A DNA stretch of 48,650 nt from assembly GCA_028714875.1 (NCBI GenBank), contig JAQTLN010000004.1:186961-235610 (forward strand). Reading direction: 5' to 3'. Below, one piece after another: positions 26,532 through 35,871 of the stretch. Each line of letters opens with the position of its first letter. The first letter of the stretch is position 1. The notes below the pieces were generated by a model. It was not told the origin of the DNA, made no database searches, and saw only the letters and a program-made list of their open reading frames with translations. Origin of the DNA: Gallionellaceae bacterium (lineage in GTDB: Bacteria; Pseudomonadota; Gammaproteobacteria; Burkholderiales; Thiobacillaceae). Position numbers and translations under genes: made by a program.

Positions 26532-27158
26532 ATGGCAAGAATATTCGACGTTCATCCCGACAACCCGCAGGCGCGCATGTTGAGCGAAGCGGTGAAACTG
26601 CTGCGCCAGGGCGGCGTGATGGTGTATCCCACCGATTCCTGCTATGCCATCGGCTGCATGATCGGCAACAAGGACGGCATGGCCTCAATCCGCCAGATTC
26701 GCGGTGTCGACGAGAAACACCACTTCACCCTGATCTGCCGCGACCTCTCGGAAATCGCCCGCTATGCGCGGGTGGACAACAGCCAGTACCGCTTGCTTAA
26801 GGCCGCCACGCCGGGTGGCTATACATTCATTCTGGAAGCCACCCGTGAAGTGCCGCGTCGCCTGCTGCACCCCAAGCGCAGCACCATCGGCCTGCGCGTA
26901 CCTGACAACAAGGTTATCGCCGCGCTGCTGGAAGAACTGAACGAACCCATCCTGTCCATGACCCTGCAACTGCCCGGCCACGAATATCCGCTCAACGACC
27001 CGGACGACATCATCGAGAACCTGGATAACCGTGTGGAGGTGATCCTGACCTGCGGCTATTGCGGCATCGAACCCACCACGGTGATCGATCTCACCGGCCC
27101 GGTGCCGGAACTGATTCGCCAGGGCACCGGCGATGTGGCGCGCCTGGGATTGCAATAA
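26532..27158 (+). CDS. yciO: YciO-type Sua5/YrdC protein
   Basis: 208 residues from the ATG at 26532 with AGGTGG upstream. The YrdC fold is visible in VMVYPTDSCYAIGC, IRQIRGVDEKHHFTLIC and TPGGYTFILEATREVPR. Related enzymes make threonylcarbamoyl-adenylate for tRNA t6A; YciO itself is a paralogue with weak or different activity. The likely housekeeping TsaC would be elsewhere. Confidence 0.85.
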   Translation: MARIFDVHPDNPQARMLSEAVKLLRQGGVMVYPTDSCYAIGCMIGNKDGMASIRQIRGVDEKHHFTLICRDLSEIARYARVDNSQYRLLKAATPGGYTFILEATREVPRRLLHPKRSTIGLRVPDNKVIAALLEELNEPILSMTLQLPGHEYPLNDPDDIIENLDNRVEVILTCGYCGIEPTTVIDLTGPVPELIRQGTGDVARLGLQ

Positions 27159-27174
27159 CCACAACGAGCCTCCC

Positions 27175-27879
27175 TTGGAACTCAACCTCATCCAGAAAAT
27201 TTCCGTCTTCGCGCTGCCGGTGCTGTTCGCCATCACCCTGCACGAAGCGGCGCACGGCTATGCGGCGCTGAAATTCGGCGACCGCACCGCGCAACTGCTC
27301 GGGCGTATCAGCTTGAATCCGATCCGCCATATCGATCTGGTCGGCACCATCATCGTGCCGATCGCCATCCTGCTGCTCACCAAGCTCTCGGGCGGGGCCG
27401 GCATCCTGTTCGGCTGGGCCAAGCCGGTGCCGGTGAATTTCAATCAACTGAACCGGCCCAAGCAGGACATGCTCTGGGTGGCCGCCGCCGGGCCGGGGGC
27501 GAACCTGCTGATGGCCTTGATCTGGGCCGGCATGATCAAGCTGGCTTTAGCCATGCCGGGTTCGCCGATCGCCATGCCGCTGGCCTTGATGGGCGCGGCC
27601 GGTATTTTCATCAATGCCGTGTTGATGGCGCTGAACCTGCTCCCCCTGCCGCCTCTGGATGGCGGCCGCATCGCCGTCAGCCTGCTGCCGACGCCCCTGG
27701 CCATCAAGATGTCCCGGATCGAGCCCTATGGCCTGTTCATCCTGATCGGCCTGATGTACCTGGGGATACTCGGCATGGTGATGTGGCCACTGATCGAGGC
27801 CATCATCAGCTTCGCCGCTTTCCTGTTCGGCCTGGAGCCGATCAAGCTCCTGGCTCTTATTCAAATCGTCCTCAACTAG
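27175..27879 (+). CDS. Site-2 protease family (M50) membrane protein
   Basis: 234 residues from the TTG at 27175. This start follows the yciO stop, whereas a frame from 27133 would overlap it. The zinc motif HEAAH occurs in the first membrane helix (ITLHEAAHGYAAL), and the second metal/NPDG region is LNLLPLPPLDGGR. The protein has about six helices and no PDZ domain. It is of the rhomboid-independent Rip/YwhC type found before trpS in many betaproteobacteria. The substrate is unknown. Confidence 0.85.
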   Translation: MELNLIQKISVFALPVLFAITLHEAAHGYAALKFGDRTAQLLGRISLNPIRHIDLVGTIIVPIAILLLTKLSGGAGILFGWAKPVPVNFNQLNRPKQDMLWVAAAGPGANLLMALIWAGMIKLALAMPGSPIAMPLALMGAAGIFINAVLMALNLLPLPPLDGGRIAVSLLPTPLAIKMSRIEPYGLFILIGLMYLGILGMVMWPLIEAIISFAAFLFGLEPIKLLALIQIVLN

Positions 27880-27886
27880 AGAAACC

Positions 27887-29089
27887 ATGTACGCAGACCG
27901 CGTTCTCTCCGGCATGCGCCCCACCGGCAGCCTGCACCTCGGCCACTACCACGGCGTCCTGAAAAACTGGATACAGCTCCAGCACGAATACGAATGCCTG
28001 TTCTTCGTCGCCGACTGGCATGCGCTTACCACGCAGTACGACAACCCACGCGGCATCGAAGAGGCCACCTGGCAGATGGTGATCGACTGGCTCGCGGCCG
28101 GGGTCGATCCGTCCAAGGCCACGTTGTTCATCCAATCGCAGGTGATCGAACACGCGGAACTGCACCTGCTGCTGTCCATGATGACCCCGCTGGGCTGGCT
28201 GGAACGAGTGCCCACCTACAAGGATCAGCAGGAAAAGCTCAGCGAGAAAGACCTCTCCACTTACGGCTTCCTCGGTTACCCGTTGCTGCAAAGCGCCGAC
28301 ATCCTGATCTACCGCGCCAATCAGGTGCCGGTGGGCGAGGATCAGGTGCCGCACATCGAGTTCTCGCGCGAGATCGCGCGCCGCTTCAACCACCTCTACG
28401 GCAAGGAGCCAGGCTACGAGGAAAAGGCCACGGCGGCGGTGAAGAAGCTGGGCGGCAAGAAAGCCAAGCTCTATGAGGAATTGCGTACCCGCTACCAGCA
28501 GGCCGGCGACGACGCGGCGCTCGATTCCGCGCGCGCGTTGTTGGGCGAGACCCAGAACCTGTCGCTGGGCGACAAGGAGCGCCTCTACGGCTATCTGGAA
28601 GGTGGCGGCAAGATGATCCTCACCGAGCCGGAAGCCCTGCTCACCGTGGCCTCGAAAATGCCCGGCCTGGATGGGCAGAAGATGTCCAAGTCCTATAACA
28701 ACACCATTTCCCTGCGCGAAGAGCCGGAACAGGTCGGCAAGAAGATCCGCACCATGCCCACCGACCCGGCGCGCGGCCGCCGCACCGACCCGGGCGACCC
28801 GGAAAAATGCCCGGTATGGCAATTGCACCAGGTCTATTCCGGCGACGACGTGCGTGCCTGGGTACAACAAGGTTGCCGCAGCGCCGGCATTGGCTGCCTG
28901 GAATGCAAGCAGCCGGTGATCGACGCCATGCTGAAAGAGTTGGCGCCGATTCAGGAACGCGCTCGCGCCTACACGGAAGAGCCGGATGTGGTGAAGAACA
29001 TCATCGCCGACGGCTGCGAGAAAGCCCGCGATCTGGCGCGCGAGACCATGCGCGATGTGCGCGAGTCCATGGGGCTGAACTACTCTTAG
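27887..29089 (+). CDS. trpS: Tryptophanyl-tRNA synthetase
   Basis: 400 residues of class I synthetase. The HIGH signature is GMRPTGSLHLGHYHGVL and the KMSKS loop is GQKMSKSYNN. It charges tRNA(Trp). It is longer than the 334-residue E. coli enzyme because of an insertion near residues 160-235 (KKLGGKKAKLYEELRTRYQQ and after), as is usual in betaproteobacteria. Confidence 0.95.
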   Translation: MYADRVLSGMRPTGSLHLGHYHGVLKNWIQLQHEYECLFFVADWHALTTQYDNPRGIEEATWQMVIDWLAAGVDPSKATLFIQSQVIEHAELHLLLSMMTPLGWLERVPTYKDQQEKLSEKDLSTYGFLGYPLLQSADILIYRANQVPVGEDQVPHIEFSREIARRFNHLYGKEPGYEEKATAAVKKLGGKKAKLYEELRTRYQQAGDDAALDSARALLGETQNLSLGDKERLYGYLEGGGKMILTEPEALLTVASKMPGLDGQKMSKSYNNTISLREEPEQVGKKIRTMPTDPARGRRTDPGDPEKCPVWQLHQVYSGDDVRAWVQQGCRSAGIGCLECKQPVIDAMLKELAPIQERARAYTEEPDVVKNIIADGCEKARDLARETMRDVRESMGLNYS

Positions 29090-29106
29090 CGCGAGATACT
29101 CCAAGT

Positions 29107-29158
29107 AGCGCCGGCTTCCAGACGGCGTTTTTCAGAATAGCCGGCTGGAAGCCGGCGC
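29107..29158. repeat. REP-like 14-bp inverted repeat
   Basis: GCGCCGGCTTCCAG (29108-29121) and CTGGAAGCCGGCGC (29145-29158) are perfect complements with a T-run in the loop. The unit belongs to the TAGCGCCGGC family and lies between trpS and yrfG. Confidence 0.65.
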
Positions 29159-29173
29159 CACACGCCACCGCTT

Positions 29174-29845
29174 ATGCTCAATCTACTCTGGCCCGAAATC
29201 GACACCATCCTGCTGGACATGGATGGCACGCTGCTCGATCTGCATTACGACAACCATTTCTGGCAGGTCTACGTCCCGGAGAAATTCGCCGAGAAGCACG
29301 GCATCGAGCCGGTGGCGGCGCATGACGAATGCTTCCGTCGTTACAACGCCAAGGCCGGCACCCTCGATTGGTATTGCGTCGATTACTGGAGCGAGCAGCT
29401 CGAACTGGACATTGTCCGTCTCAAGGAAGAACTGGCTCATCTCATTCAGGTGCATCCCGATGTGACCGAGTTCCTGACGGAAGCCCGACTAGCCGGCAAG
29501 CGCGTGGTGCTGGTGACCAATGCGCACCACAAGAGCCTCAATCTGAAGATGGACCGTACCGGCCTGGCGGTGCATTTCGACGCCATGTACACCTCACACG
29601 CATTCGGCCTGGCCAAGGAAGATCCGGCATTTTGGGCGGCGCTGCGCGAGGTGGAACCGTTCGACCCCGCCCGCAGCCTCCTGGTGGACGACAGTCTCCC
29701 GGTGCTGCGTTCCGCCCGTGATTACGGTATCGCGCATCTGCTGGCGGTGCTGCGACCCGATACCCGTCTACCGGACAAGGAGGTGGCGGATTTCCCCGCC
29801 ATACGTCGCTTTGGCGACATCCTGCCGGTCTCTGCCGAGAGATGA
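29174..29845 (+). CDS. yrfG: GMP/IMP nucleotidase YrfG-like (HAD)
   Basis: 223 residues with HAD motifs LLDMDGTLLDLHYDN (I), VLVTNAHHKSLNLK (II) and LLVDDSLPVLRSARDYG (IV), the DNHFW segment being typical of YrfG. It dephosphorylates purine nucleoside monophosphates. It is followed seven bases later by a Crp/Fnr regulator. Confidence 0.85.
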   Translation: MLNLLWPEIDTILLDMDGTLLDLHYDNHFWQVYVPEKFAEKHGIEPVAAHDECFRRYNAKAGTLDWYCVDYWSEQLELDIVRLKEELAHLIQVHPDVTEFLTEARLAGKRVVLVTNAHHKSLNLKMDRTGLAVHFDAMYTSHAFGLAKEDPAFWAALREVEPFDPARSLLVDDSLPVLRSARDYGIAHLLAVLRPDTRLPDKEVADFPAIRRFGDILPVSAER

Positions 29846-29852
29846 AGCGACC

Positions 29853-30548
29853 ATGAACCCCACCCTGCAAAAAACCGACTTCGAAGCCCTGCGCCGCTCC
29901 TATCTTTTCTCCGGCCTTCAGGACGACGAATACCTCGAAGCCATCGGCCATGCCGCGCCGGTGCATCTGGCGCCGGGCCAGTTGTTGTTCAGCCAGGGCG
30001 ACAATGTGGAGGCTTTTTACTGGGTAGCGGAAGGCATCATCAAGCTGTTCCGCGCCTCGCCACAGGGTGACGAGAAGGTGATCGAACTGGTCGGCGCCAA
30101 CCGCCTGTTCGCCGAAGCGGTGCTGTTCATGGGCGGGCATTACCCGGTCAACGCCGCGGCGCAGACACCGGTACGCCTGGTGGCCATCAATGGCCGCGAA
30201 TTCAAAGCCTGGCTGGCGCAGGATGCCAGCCGCTGCTTCAAGTTGATGGCGGGAATGAGCGCGCGGATGCACAAACTGGTCAACGAAATCGACCGCCTCA
30301 CCCTCATGAAAGGCGCGGATCGCCTGCTGCAATACCTGCTCGACCATTCCGACCCGGATGAAACCGGCCGCCATAAAGTCGAACTGGAAGCTCCCAAGCA
30401 GGTCATCGCCTCACGCATCGGCGTCAAACCGGAAACGCTCTCACGTCTGCTGCATAAACTGTCCGACCAGGGCTTTATCGAAATTCAGGGGCAGACCCTG
30501 TACATGTGCGATCCGGATGAGTTGCGTCAGATCAGGATCGAAACCTGA
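29853..30548 (+). CDS. Crp/Fnr family regulator, second
   Basis: 231 residues from the ATG at 29853. The sensor domain (VHLAPGQLLFSQGDNVEAFYWVAEGIIKLF) is followed by a helix-turn-helix (PKQVIASRIGVKPETLSRLL). As in the first regulator at 15494, the FNR cysteine cluster is absent, so it is DNR-like or of a related branch. Two such regulators in one 15-kb stretch suggest differentiated responses to nitrogen oxides or redox state. Confidence 0.82.
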   Translation: MNPTLQKTDFEALRRSYLFSGLQDDEYLEAIGHAAPVHLAPGQLLFSQGDNVEAFYWVAEGIIKLFRASPQGDEKVIELVGANRLFAEAVLFMGGHYPVNAAAQTPVRLVAINGREFKAWLAQDASRCFKLMAGMSARMHKLVNEIDRLTLMKGADRLLQYLLDHSDPDETGRHKVELEAPKQVIASRIGVKPETLSRLLHKLSDQGFIEIQGQTLYMCDPDELRQIRIET

Positions 30549-30555
30549 GCGTTCA

Positions 30556-30921
30556 TTACAGAATCAACGCCGCCGCCACCCGCCGGCCTTCGGCGGCCAG
30601 AATGTTGTAAGTGCGGCAGGCGGCGGCGGTATCCATCACTTCCACCCCGATGCGCGCCTTGATCAGTCCGGCGTAGAGCGCGGGCGCGGGGAAGCGCAGG
30701 CGGGCGCCGCTGCCCAGCAACACGATTTCCGGCGCGCGCATCAGCACGACATCGAAATCCCGCGCCGACAAGTTGTCGAAGCGGGATACCCAGGCGCCGA
30801 CCACTTCATCGGGCAACACGATCAGGCTGGTTTCATGGCGCACTCCGTTCACCAGGACATGGCCCGGGCCATAGCCGGTGATCTGGTTGGTGTCAGCGCC
30901 GCGGGAAAGATGCAGTTTCAT
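30556..30921 (-). CDS. Mth938-like domain protein
   Basis: 121 residues with the Mth938/NDUFAF3-like fold: ITGYGPGHVLVNGVRHETSLIVLP, VVLMRAPEIVLLGSGARLRFP and VMDTAAACRTYNILAAEGRRVAAALIL (seen in consecutive parts). Eukaryotic NDUFAF3 assists complex I assembly; the bacterial role is not firmly known. It is convergent with the Crp/Fnr gene. Confidence 0.8.
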   Translation of the reverse strand: MKLHLSRGADTNQITGYGPGHVLVNGVRHETSLIVLPDEVVGAWVSRFDNLSARDFDVVLMRAPEIVLLGSGARLRFPAPALYAGLIKARIGVEVMDTAAACRTYNILAAEGRRVAAALIL

Positions 30922-31054
30922 GATGAGGTAGGTCGCTTGTATGCGAGCCGATGGACGTGGGAAAGGTCGATGGATTATTTACCGCGCTCGACGCTGAGCG
31001 CCCGACTCCCGTAAGATTACGCGCTTTCATGGCACCCTGCGGCAACCCCCTCCG

Positions 31055-32242
31055 ATGGACGAATTTCCTAGAATCACTCGCCTGCCGCCTTATGTTTTCA
31101 ACATCACCGGCGAACTCAAAATGGCCGCTCGGCGACGCGGCGAAGACATCATCGACTTCGGTATGGGCAATCCCGATCAGCCTACCCCGCCGCACATCGT
31201 CGAAAAGATGGTCGAGACCGCGCGGCGCGGCGATACCCACCGTTACTCCGTTTCCAAGGGCATTCCGCGTCTGCGCAAGGCCATCTGCAACTGGTACAAG
31301 ACCCGCTATGACGTGGATCTCGACCCGGAAAAGGAAGCCATCGCCACCATCGGTTCCAAGGAGGGCATCGCCCACCTGGCCCTGGCAACCCTGGACCGTG
31401 GTGACATCGTGCTGGTACCCAACCCGAGTTACCCGATTCACATCTACGGCCCGGTGATCGCCGGCGCCGACATCCGCCATCTGCCGATGGTGCCGGGGGT
31501 GAACTTCTTCGAGGAAATGGAGAAGGCCATCAAGGACTTCTGGCCAAAGCCGAAGATGCTCATCCTCAACTTCCCAAGCAACCCCACCACGCAATGCGTG
31601 GAACTCGAATTCTTCGAGAAGGTGGTGGCGATGGCCAAGGAATACGGCATCCTGGTGGTGCACGACATCGCCTATGCCGACATTGTTTTCGACGGCTACA
31701 AGGCACCCTCGATCATGCAGGTACCGGGCGCCAAGGATGTGGCGGTGGAGTTCTTCACCCTGTCCAAGAGCTACAACATGCCCGGTTGGCGGGTCGGCTT
31801 CATGGTCGGCAACGCCCGCCTCTGCGCCGCCCTGGCGCGGATCAAGAGCTACCACGACTACGGCACCTTCACGCCGATCCAGGTGGCCGCCATCACCGCG
31901 CTGGAAGGCCCACAAGATTGTGTGGAAGACATTCGCCTGATGTACCAGAAGCGGCGCGATGCCCTGGTCAAGGGCTTGAATGACGTGGGCTGGCATGTGA
32001 AAGCGCCCAAAGCCACCATGTTCCTCTGGACCCCGATTCCCGAACCCTATGCGCACATGAAATCCCTGGAGTTCTCGAAAAAGGTGTTGGCCGACGCCAA
32101 GGTGGCGGTCAGCCCTGGAGTCGGCTTCGGCGATTATGGTGACGACCATGTACGTTTCGCCCTGATCGAAAACGAAATGCGTACCCGCCAGGCCATTCGC
32201 GGCCTGCGCGACATGTTCAAAAAAGATGGATTGCTGAAATGA
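31055..32242 (+). CDS. alaC: Alanine-synthesising aminotransferase AlaC
   Basis: 395 residues of PLP-dependent class I aminotransferase. The PLP lysine lies in [15 protein letters not shown], and NFPSNPTTQ and [12 protein letters not shown] are typical. It forms alanine from pyruvate and glutamate. It overlaps hom by four bases (ATGA), so the branch to homoserine and threonine is coupled with it. Confidence 0.92.
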   Translation: MDEFPRITRLPPYVFNITGELKMAARRRGEDIIDFGMGNPDQPTPPHIVEKMVETARRGDTHRYSVSKGIPRLRKAICNWYKTRYDVDLDPEKEAIATIGSKEGIAHLALATLDRGDIVLVPNPSYPIHIYGPVIAGADIRHLPMVPGVNFFEEMEKAIKDFWPKPKMLILNFPSNPTTQCVELEFFEKVVAMAKEYGILVVHDIAYADIVFDGYKAPSIMQVPGAKDVAVEFFTLSKSYNMPGWRVGFMVGNARLCAALARIKSYHDYGTFTPIQVAAITALEGPQDCVEDIRLMYQKRRDALVKGLNDVGWHVKAPKATMFLWTPIPEPYAHMKSLEFSKKVLADAKVAVSPGVGFGDYGDDHVRFALIENEMRTRQAIRGLRDMFKKDGLLK

Positions 32243-33552
32243 AACCAATCAACGTAGGCCTGCTCGGTATCGGTACCGTCGGTGGCGGCACCCATGCCGT
32301 GCTGACCCGCAACCAGGAAGAAATCACCCGGCGCGCCGGCCGTCCCATCCATATCGTCGCCGTCGCCGACCGCAACGTGGAACGCGCGCGCGAACTGGTC
32401 GGCCCCGACGTCACGGTCACCGACGACGCCTTCAGTCTGGTGAAAGACCCGAGCATCGACATCATCGTCGAGCTCATCGGCGGCTATACCACCGCGCTCG
32501 ATCTGGTGCTGATGGCTATCGAGAACGGCAAACATGTGGTCACCGCCAACAAGGCGCTGCTCGCCGTGCACGGCAACGAAATCTTCGCCGCCGCGCAGAA
32601 GAAGGGAGTCATGGTCGCCTTCGAAGCCGCCGTGGCTGGGGGCATTCCCATCATCAAGGCACTGCGCGAAGGCCTCTCCGCCAACCGCATCCAGTGGCTC
32701 GCCGGCATCATCAACGGCACCACCAACTTCATCCTGTCCGAGATGCGCGACAAGGGTCACGGCTTCACCGCCGTGCTGCACGAAGCGCAGCGCCTGGGTT
32801 ACGCCGAGGCCGATCCGACCTTCGACATCGAAGGCATCGACGCCGCCCACAAGGCCACCTTGATGGCCTCCATCGCCTTCGGCATCCCGGTGCAGTTCGA
32901 CAAGGCTTATGTGGAAGGCATCAACAAGCTGGACGCCATCGACATCAAATACGCTGAACAACTCGGCTACCGCATCAAGCTGCTCGGCATCGCCAAGCGC
33001 CAGGCCAATGGCGTGGAACTGCGCGTGCATCCCACCCTGATCCCGACCAAGCGCCTGATCGCCAATGTGGAAGGCGCCATGAACGCCGTCCTGGTGCAAG
33101 GTGACGCCGTCGGCGCCACCCTCTACTACGGCAAGGGCGCCGGCGCCGAACCCACCGCCAGCGCCGTGATCGCCGACCTGGTCGACGTCACCCGGCTGGC
33201 CACCGCCGACCCGCAGAACCGCGTGCCGCACCTCGCTTTCCAGCCGGATCAGCTCTCCGACCTGCCGATCCTGGCCATGGAAGAAGTGGAAACCGCCTGC
33301 TACCTACGCATGCGCGCCCTCGACAAACCCGGCGTCCTGGCCGACGTCACCCGCATCCTGGCCGATCTGAACATCTCCATCGACGCCATGATTCAGAAAG
33401 AACCCGCCGAGGGCGAAGACCAGACCGATGTCGTCCTCCTCACCCACGTCGCCCGCGAAAAAGACATCAACGCCGCCATCCACAAGATCGAAGCGCTGGG
33501 CTCCATCCACGGCAAGGTCACGCGGATTCGGATGGAAGCGCTGAATGGTTGA
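32239..33552 (+). CDS. hom: Homoserine dehydrogenase
   Basis: 437 residues. The N-terminal Rossmann motif is [12 protein letters not shown], the catalytic domain holds INGTTNFIL and [12 protein letters not shown], and a C-terminal ACT domain ([19 protein letters not shown]) is likely to mediate threonine feedback. It reduces aspartate semialdehyde to homoserine. The monofunctional form here is followed 36 bases later by thrC. Confidence 0.95.
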   Translation: MKPINVGLLGIGTVGGGTHAVLTRNQEEITRRAGRPIHIVAVADRNVERARELVGPDVTVTDDAFSLVKDPSIDIIVELIGGYTTALDLVLMAIENGKHVVTANKALLAVHGNEIFAAAQKKGVMVAFEAAVAGGIPIIKALREGLSANRIQWLAGIINGTTNFILSEMRDKGHGFTAVLHEAQRLGYAEADPTFDIEGIDAAHKATLMASIAFGIPVQFDKAYVEGINKLDAIDIKYAEQLGYRIKLLGIAKRQANGVELRVHPTLIPTKRLIANVEGAMNAVLVQGDAVGATLYYGKGAGAEPTASAVIADLVDVTRLATADPQNRVPHLAFQPDQLSDLPILAMEEVETACYLRMRALDKPGVLADVTRILADLNISIDAMIQKEPAEGEDQTDVVLLTHVAREKDINAAIHKIEALGSIHGKVTRIRMEALNG

Positions 33553-33588
33553 GTCACACTCCGGCTGAACCCCATTTCGGTTGAACCT

Positions 33589-35037
33589 ATGAAATACCTC
33601 AGTACTCGCGGCCAAGCGCCCAAGCAATCTTTCCTACAAATCCTCCTGGGCGGTCTGGCGCCGGATGGGGGGCTTTATTTGCCGGAGTCCTATCCTCAGT
33701 TCTCCGCCGTCGAACTGGAATTCATGCGCGACATGGATTACCGGCAACTGGCGTTCACCATTCTTTCGCGCCTGGCTGACGACATCGAGCCGGATGATTT
33801 GAAGGCGCTGTGCGACAAGACCTATACGACTGAAGCCTATTGCCACGGCCGACCTGATTCGGATTTCAGCCAGATCACGCCGCTGCGTAAGCTGGAAGAC
33901 GGCGTGTTCATCCTGGAACTGTCCAATGGCCCGACCCTGGCGTTCAAGGACATGGCGATGCAGTTGCTGGGCAATTTGTTCGAACATGCGCTGGAGCAGG
34001 CCGGGCAGGACATCAACATCCTCGGCGCCACTTCCGGCGATACCGGCTCGGCGGCGGAATACGCGATGCGTGGCAAGCACAATGTGCGCGTGTTCATGCT
34101 CTCGCCCGAGCATGGCATGACCCGCTTCCAGCAGGCGCAGATGTACAGCCTGCAAGACGCCAACATCTTCAACATCGCCATCAAGGGTGTGTTCGACGAA
34201 TGCCAGGACATCGTCAAGGCGGTGTCCAACGATCACGCCTTCAAGGCGAAATACCGCATCGGCGCGGTGAATTCGATCAACTGGGCGCGGGTGGCGGCGC
34301 AGGTGATCTACTACTTCAAAGCCTACTTCGCGGTTACCAACCTCGCGGTGGCCATGGAAGCCGGCCAGCCAGTCGATTTTTCCGTGCCCTCCGGCAACTT
34401 CGGCAACGTCTGCGCCGGCCACATCGCCCGTATGTTGGGCCTGCCGATCCGCCGCCTGATCGTCGCCACCAATGAAAACGACGTGCTCGACGAGTTCTTC
34501 CGTACCGGCGTCTACCGCCCGCGCAAGTCCGCCGAGACCCTGCATACCTCCAGCCCGTCGATGGACATCTCCAAGGCCTCAAACTTTGAACGTTTCATCT
34601 TCGATCTGGCCGGCCGCGACGGCGCCCGGGTGGCGGAACTCTGGCGCGCGGTGGATGCCGGCGACAGTTTCGACCTGAAGCCTTCCGGCCTGTTCGATGA
34701 CGTGTCCGCATTCGGTTTTATCTCTGGTACCAGCAGTCACGCCGACCGTTTGGCGACCATCCGCATGGCCTGGGAGAAGTACGCGACGGTGATCGACACC
34801 CATACCGCTGACGGCCTGAAGGTGGGCCTGGAGCACCGCGAAGCGGGCGTGCCGTTGGTGTGCCTGGAAACCGCGCTGCCAGCGAAGTTCGAGGACACCA
34901 TCGTCGAGGCCTTGGGGCGCAAGCCGGAACGCCCGGCGGGCCTGGAGAACATCGAAAGCCTGCCGCAACGGGTCGAGGTCATGGCCGCCGACGCGGCGGC
35001 GGTGATGGCGTTCGTTGCACGGCACGCAAACGACTGA
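33589..35037 (+). CDS. thrC: Threonine synthase
   Basis: 482 residues of the longer class. The N-terminal MKYLSTRGQAP and GGLYLPESYP are characteristic, the PLP lysine is in TLAFKDMAMQLLGN, and GATSGDTGSAA binds phosphate. It converts O-phosphohomoserine to threonine. The gene ends the alaC-hom-thrC unit and is followed by a strong terminator. Confidence 0.95.
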   Translation: MKYLSTRGQAPKQSFLQILLGGLAPDGGLYLPESYPQFSAVELEFMRDMDYRQLAFTILSRLADDIEPDDLKALCDKTYTTEAYCHGRPDSDFSQITPLRKLEDGVFILELSNGPTLAFKDMAMQLLGNLFEHALEQAGQDINILGATSGDTGSAAEYAMRGKHNVRVFMLSPEHGMTRFQQAQMYSLQDANIFNIAIKGVFDECQDIVKAVSNDHAFKAKYRIGAVNSINWARVAAQVIYYFKAYFAVTNLAVAMEAGQPVDFSVPSGNFGNVCAGHIARMLGLPIRRLIVATNENDVLDEFFRTGVYRPRKSAETLHTSSPSMDISKASNFERFIFDLAGRDGARVAELWRAVDAGDSFDLKPSGLFDDVSAFGFISGTSSHADRLATIRMAWEKYATVIDTHTADGLKVGLEHREAGVPLVCLETALPAKFEDTIVEALGRKPERPAGLENIESLPQRVEVMAADAAAVMAFVARHAND

Positions 35038-35042
35038 TGTAG

Positions 35043-35067
35043 CGCAGGCTTCCAGCCTGCGTTTTTT
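35043..35067 (+). terminator. Rho-independent terminator of alaC-hom-thrC
   Basis: CGCAGGC, loop TTCCA and GCCTGCG form a perfect 7-bp stem followed by six T. The left flank TGTAGCGCAGGC is the conserved core of the REP-like repeats, so a repeat unit seems to serve here as terminator. Confidence 0.85.
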
Positions 35068-35078
35068 GATTAGGCACC

Positions 35079-35498
35079 ATGCCCATCCTCCGTCTCCTGC
35101 TTCTCCTCGCTCTGCTGTCCTTCCTCGCGGCCTGTGGCCAGGCTCCGGAACCGACGACGCTCAGCGTCGCCGAGGCGGCGGCCGCCAGATCGCTGGAACC
35201 GGCGCATGCTCCGGCGTCCGCTGTGGAACTCGCCGTCGCCGACCTGCCGCCCGAAGGCCGCGCCACCCTGGCGCTGATCAAGCGGGGCGGCCCGTTCGCT
35301 TATTCTCGTGACGGCATCGTCTTCGGCAACCGCGAGGGCCTGCTGCCGACTCAGTCACGTGGCTACTACCGCGAATACACCATGCCGACGCCAGGCTCGC
35401 GCGGTCGCGGCGCCCGCCGCATCATCTCCGGCGGCGGGGGAGGGGAGTATTGGTACACGGCCGACCATTACCGCTCGTTCAAGCGGATCAGGGAATGA
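35079..35498 (+). CDS. Barnase-like ribonuclease, lipoprotein
   Basis: 139 residues. The signal peptide ends in the lipobox LAACG, so the enzyme is probably anchored as a lipoprotein. The catalytic domain resembles N1/T1-type barnase: FGNREGLLP, YYREYT (Glu), RGARRIISGGGG (Arg) and YWYTADHYRSFKRI (His). It cleaves RNA. Its ATGA overlap with the next gene, a barstar homologue, strengthens the assignment. Confidence 0.82.
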   Translation: MPILRLLLLLALLSFLAACGQAPEPTTLSVAEAAAARSLEPAHAPASAVELAVADLPPEGRATLALIKRGGPFAYSRDGIVFGNREGLLPTQSRGYYREYTMPTPGSRGRGARRIISGGGGGEYWYTADHYRSFKRIRE

Positions 35499-35827
35499 AC
35501 GGTGTCTTTAGGGTAAGCGCGTACCCCACGGAACCCATGCCCGTCCTCGATGGCCGTTTGCTTGGCGACAAGGCTAGCCTGCTCGCCGCGCTGGGTTGGA
35601 CGCTGCATTTTCCCGATTACTTCGGCGGCAACTGGGATGCGCTGGATGAATGCCTGGCGGACCTATCCTGGCACGCCGGCCCGCTACGCTTGTTGATCAC
35701 GCATGCGGATAGCCTGCCGGACAATTTGCGGGAAAACCTGGTCGAGATATTTCTCGCTGCCGCGAAGCTGTGGGACGGTGAGGGCAGGCCGTTCGCGCTG
35801 TATCTGGCGGACGGCGCCGCGTCGTAG
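35495..35827 (+). CDS. Barstar-like RNase inhibitor
   Basis: 110 residues from the ATG at 35495, overlapping the RNase stop. The barstar fold is seen in SLLAALGWTLHFPDYFGGNWDALDECLADL, read here as FPDYFGGNWDALDECLAD at its core. It has no signal peptide, so it should neutralise any RNase left in the cytoplasm. Coupled translation ensures stoichiometry. Confidence 0.85.
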   Translation: MNGVFRVSAYPTEPMPVLDGRLLGDKASLLAALGWTLHFPDYFGGNWDALDECLADLSWHAGPLRLLITHADSLPDNLRENLVEIFLAAAKLWDGEGRPFALYLADGAAS

Positions 35828-35871
35828 CAGCGTGGGTCAGGTTGCCGCGGGCTACCTGACGCTGATACGCC

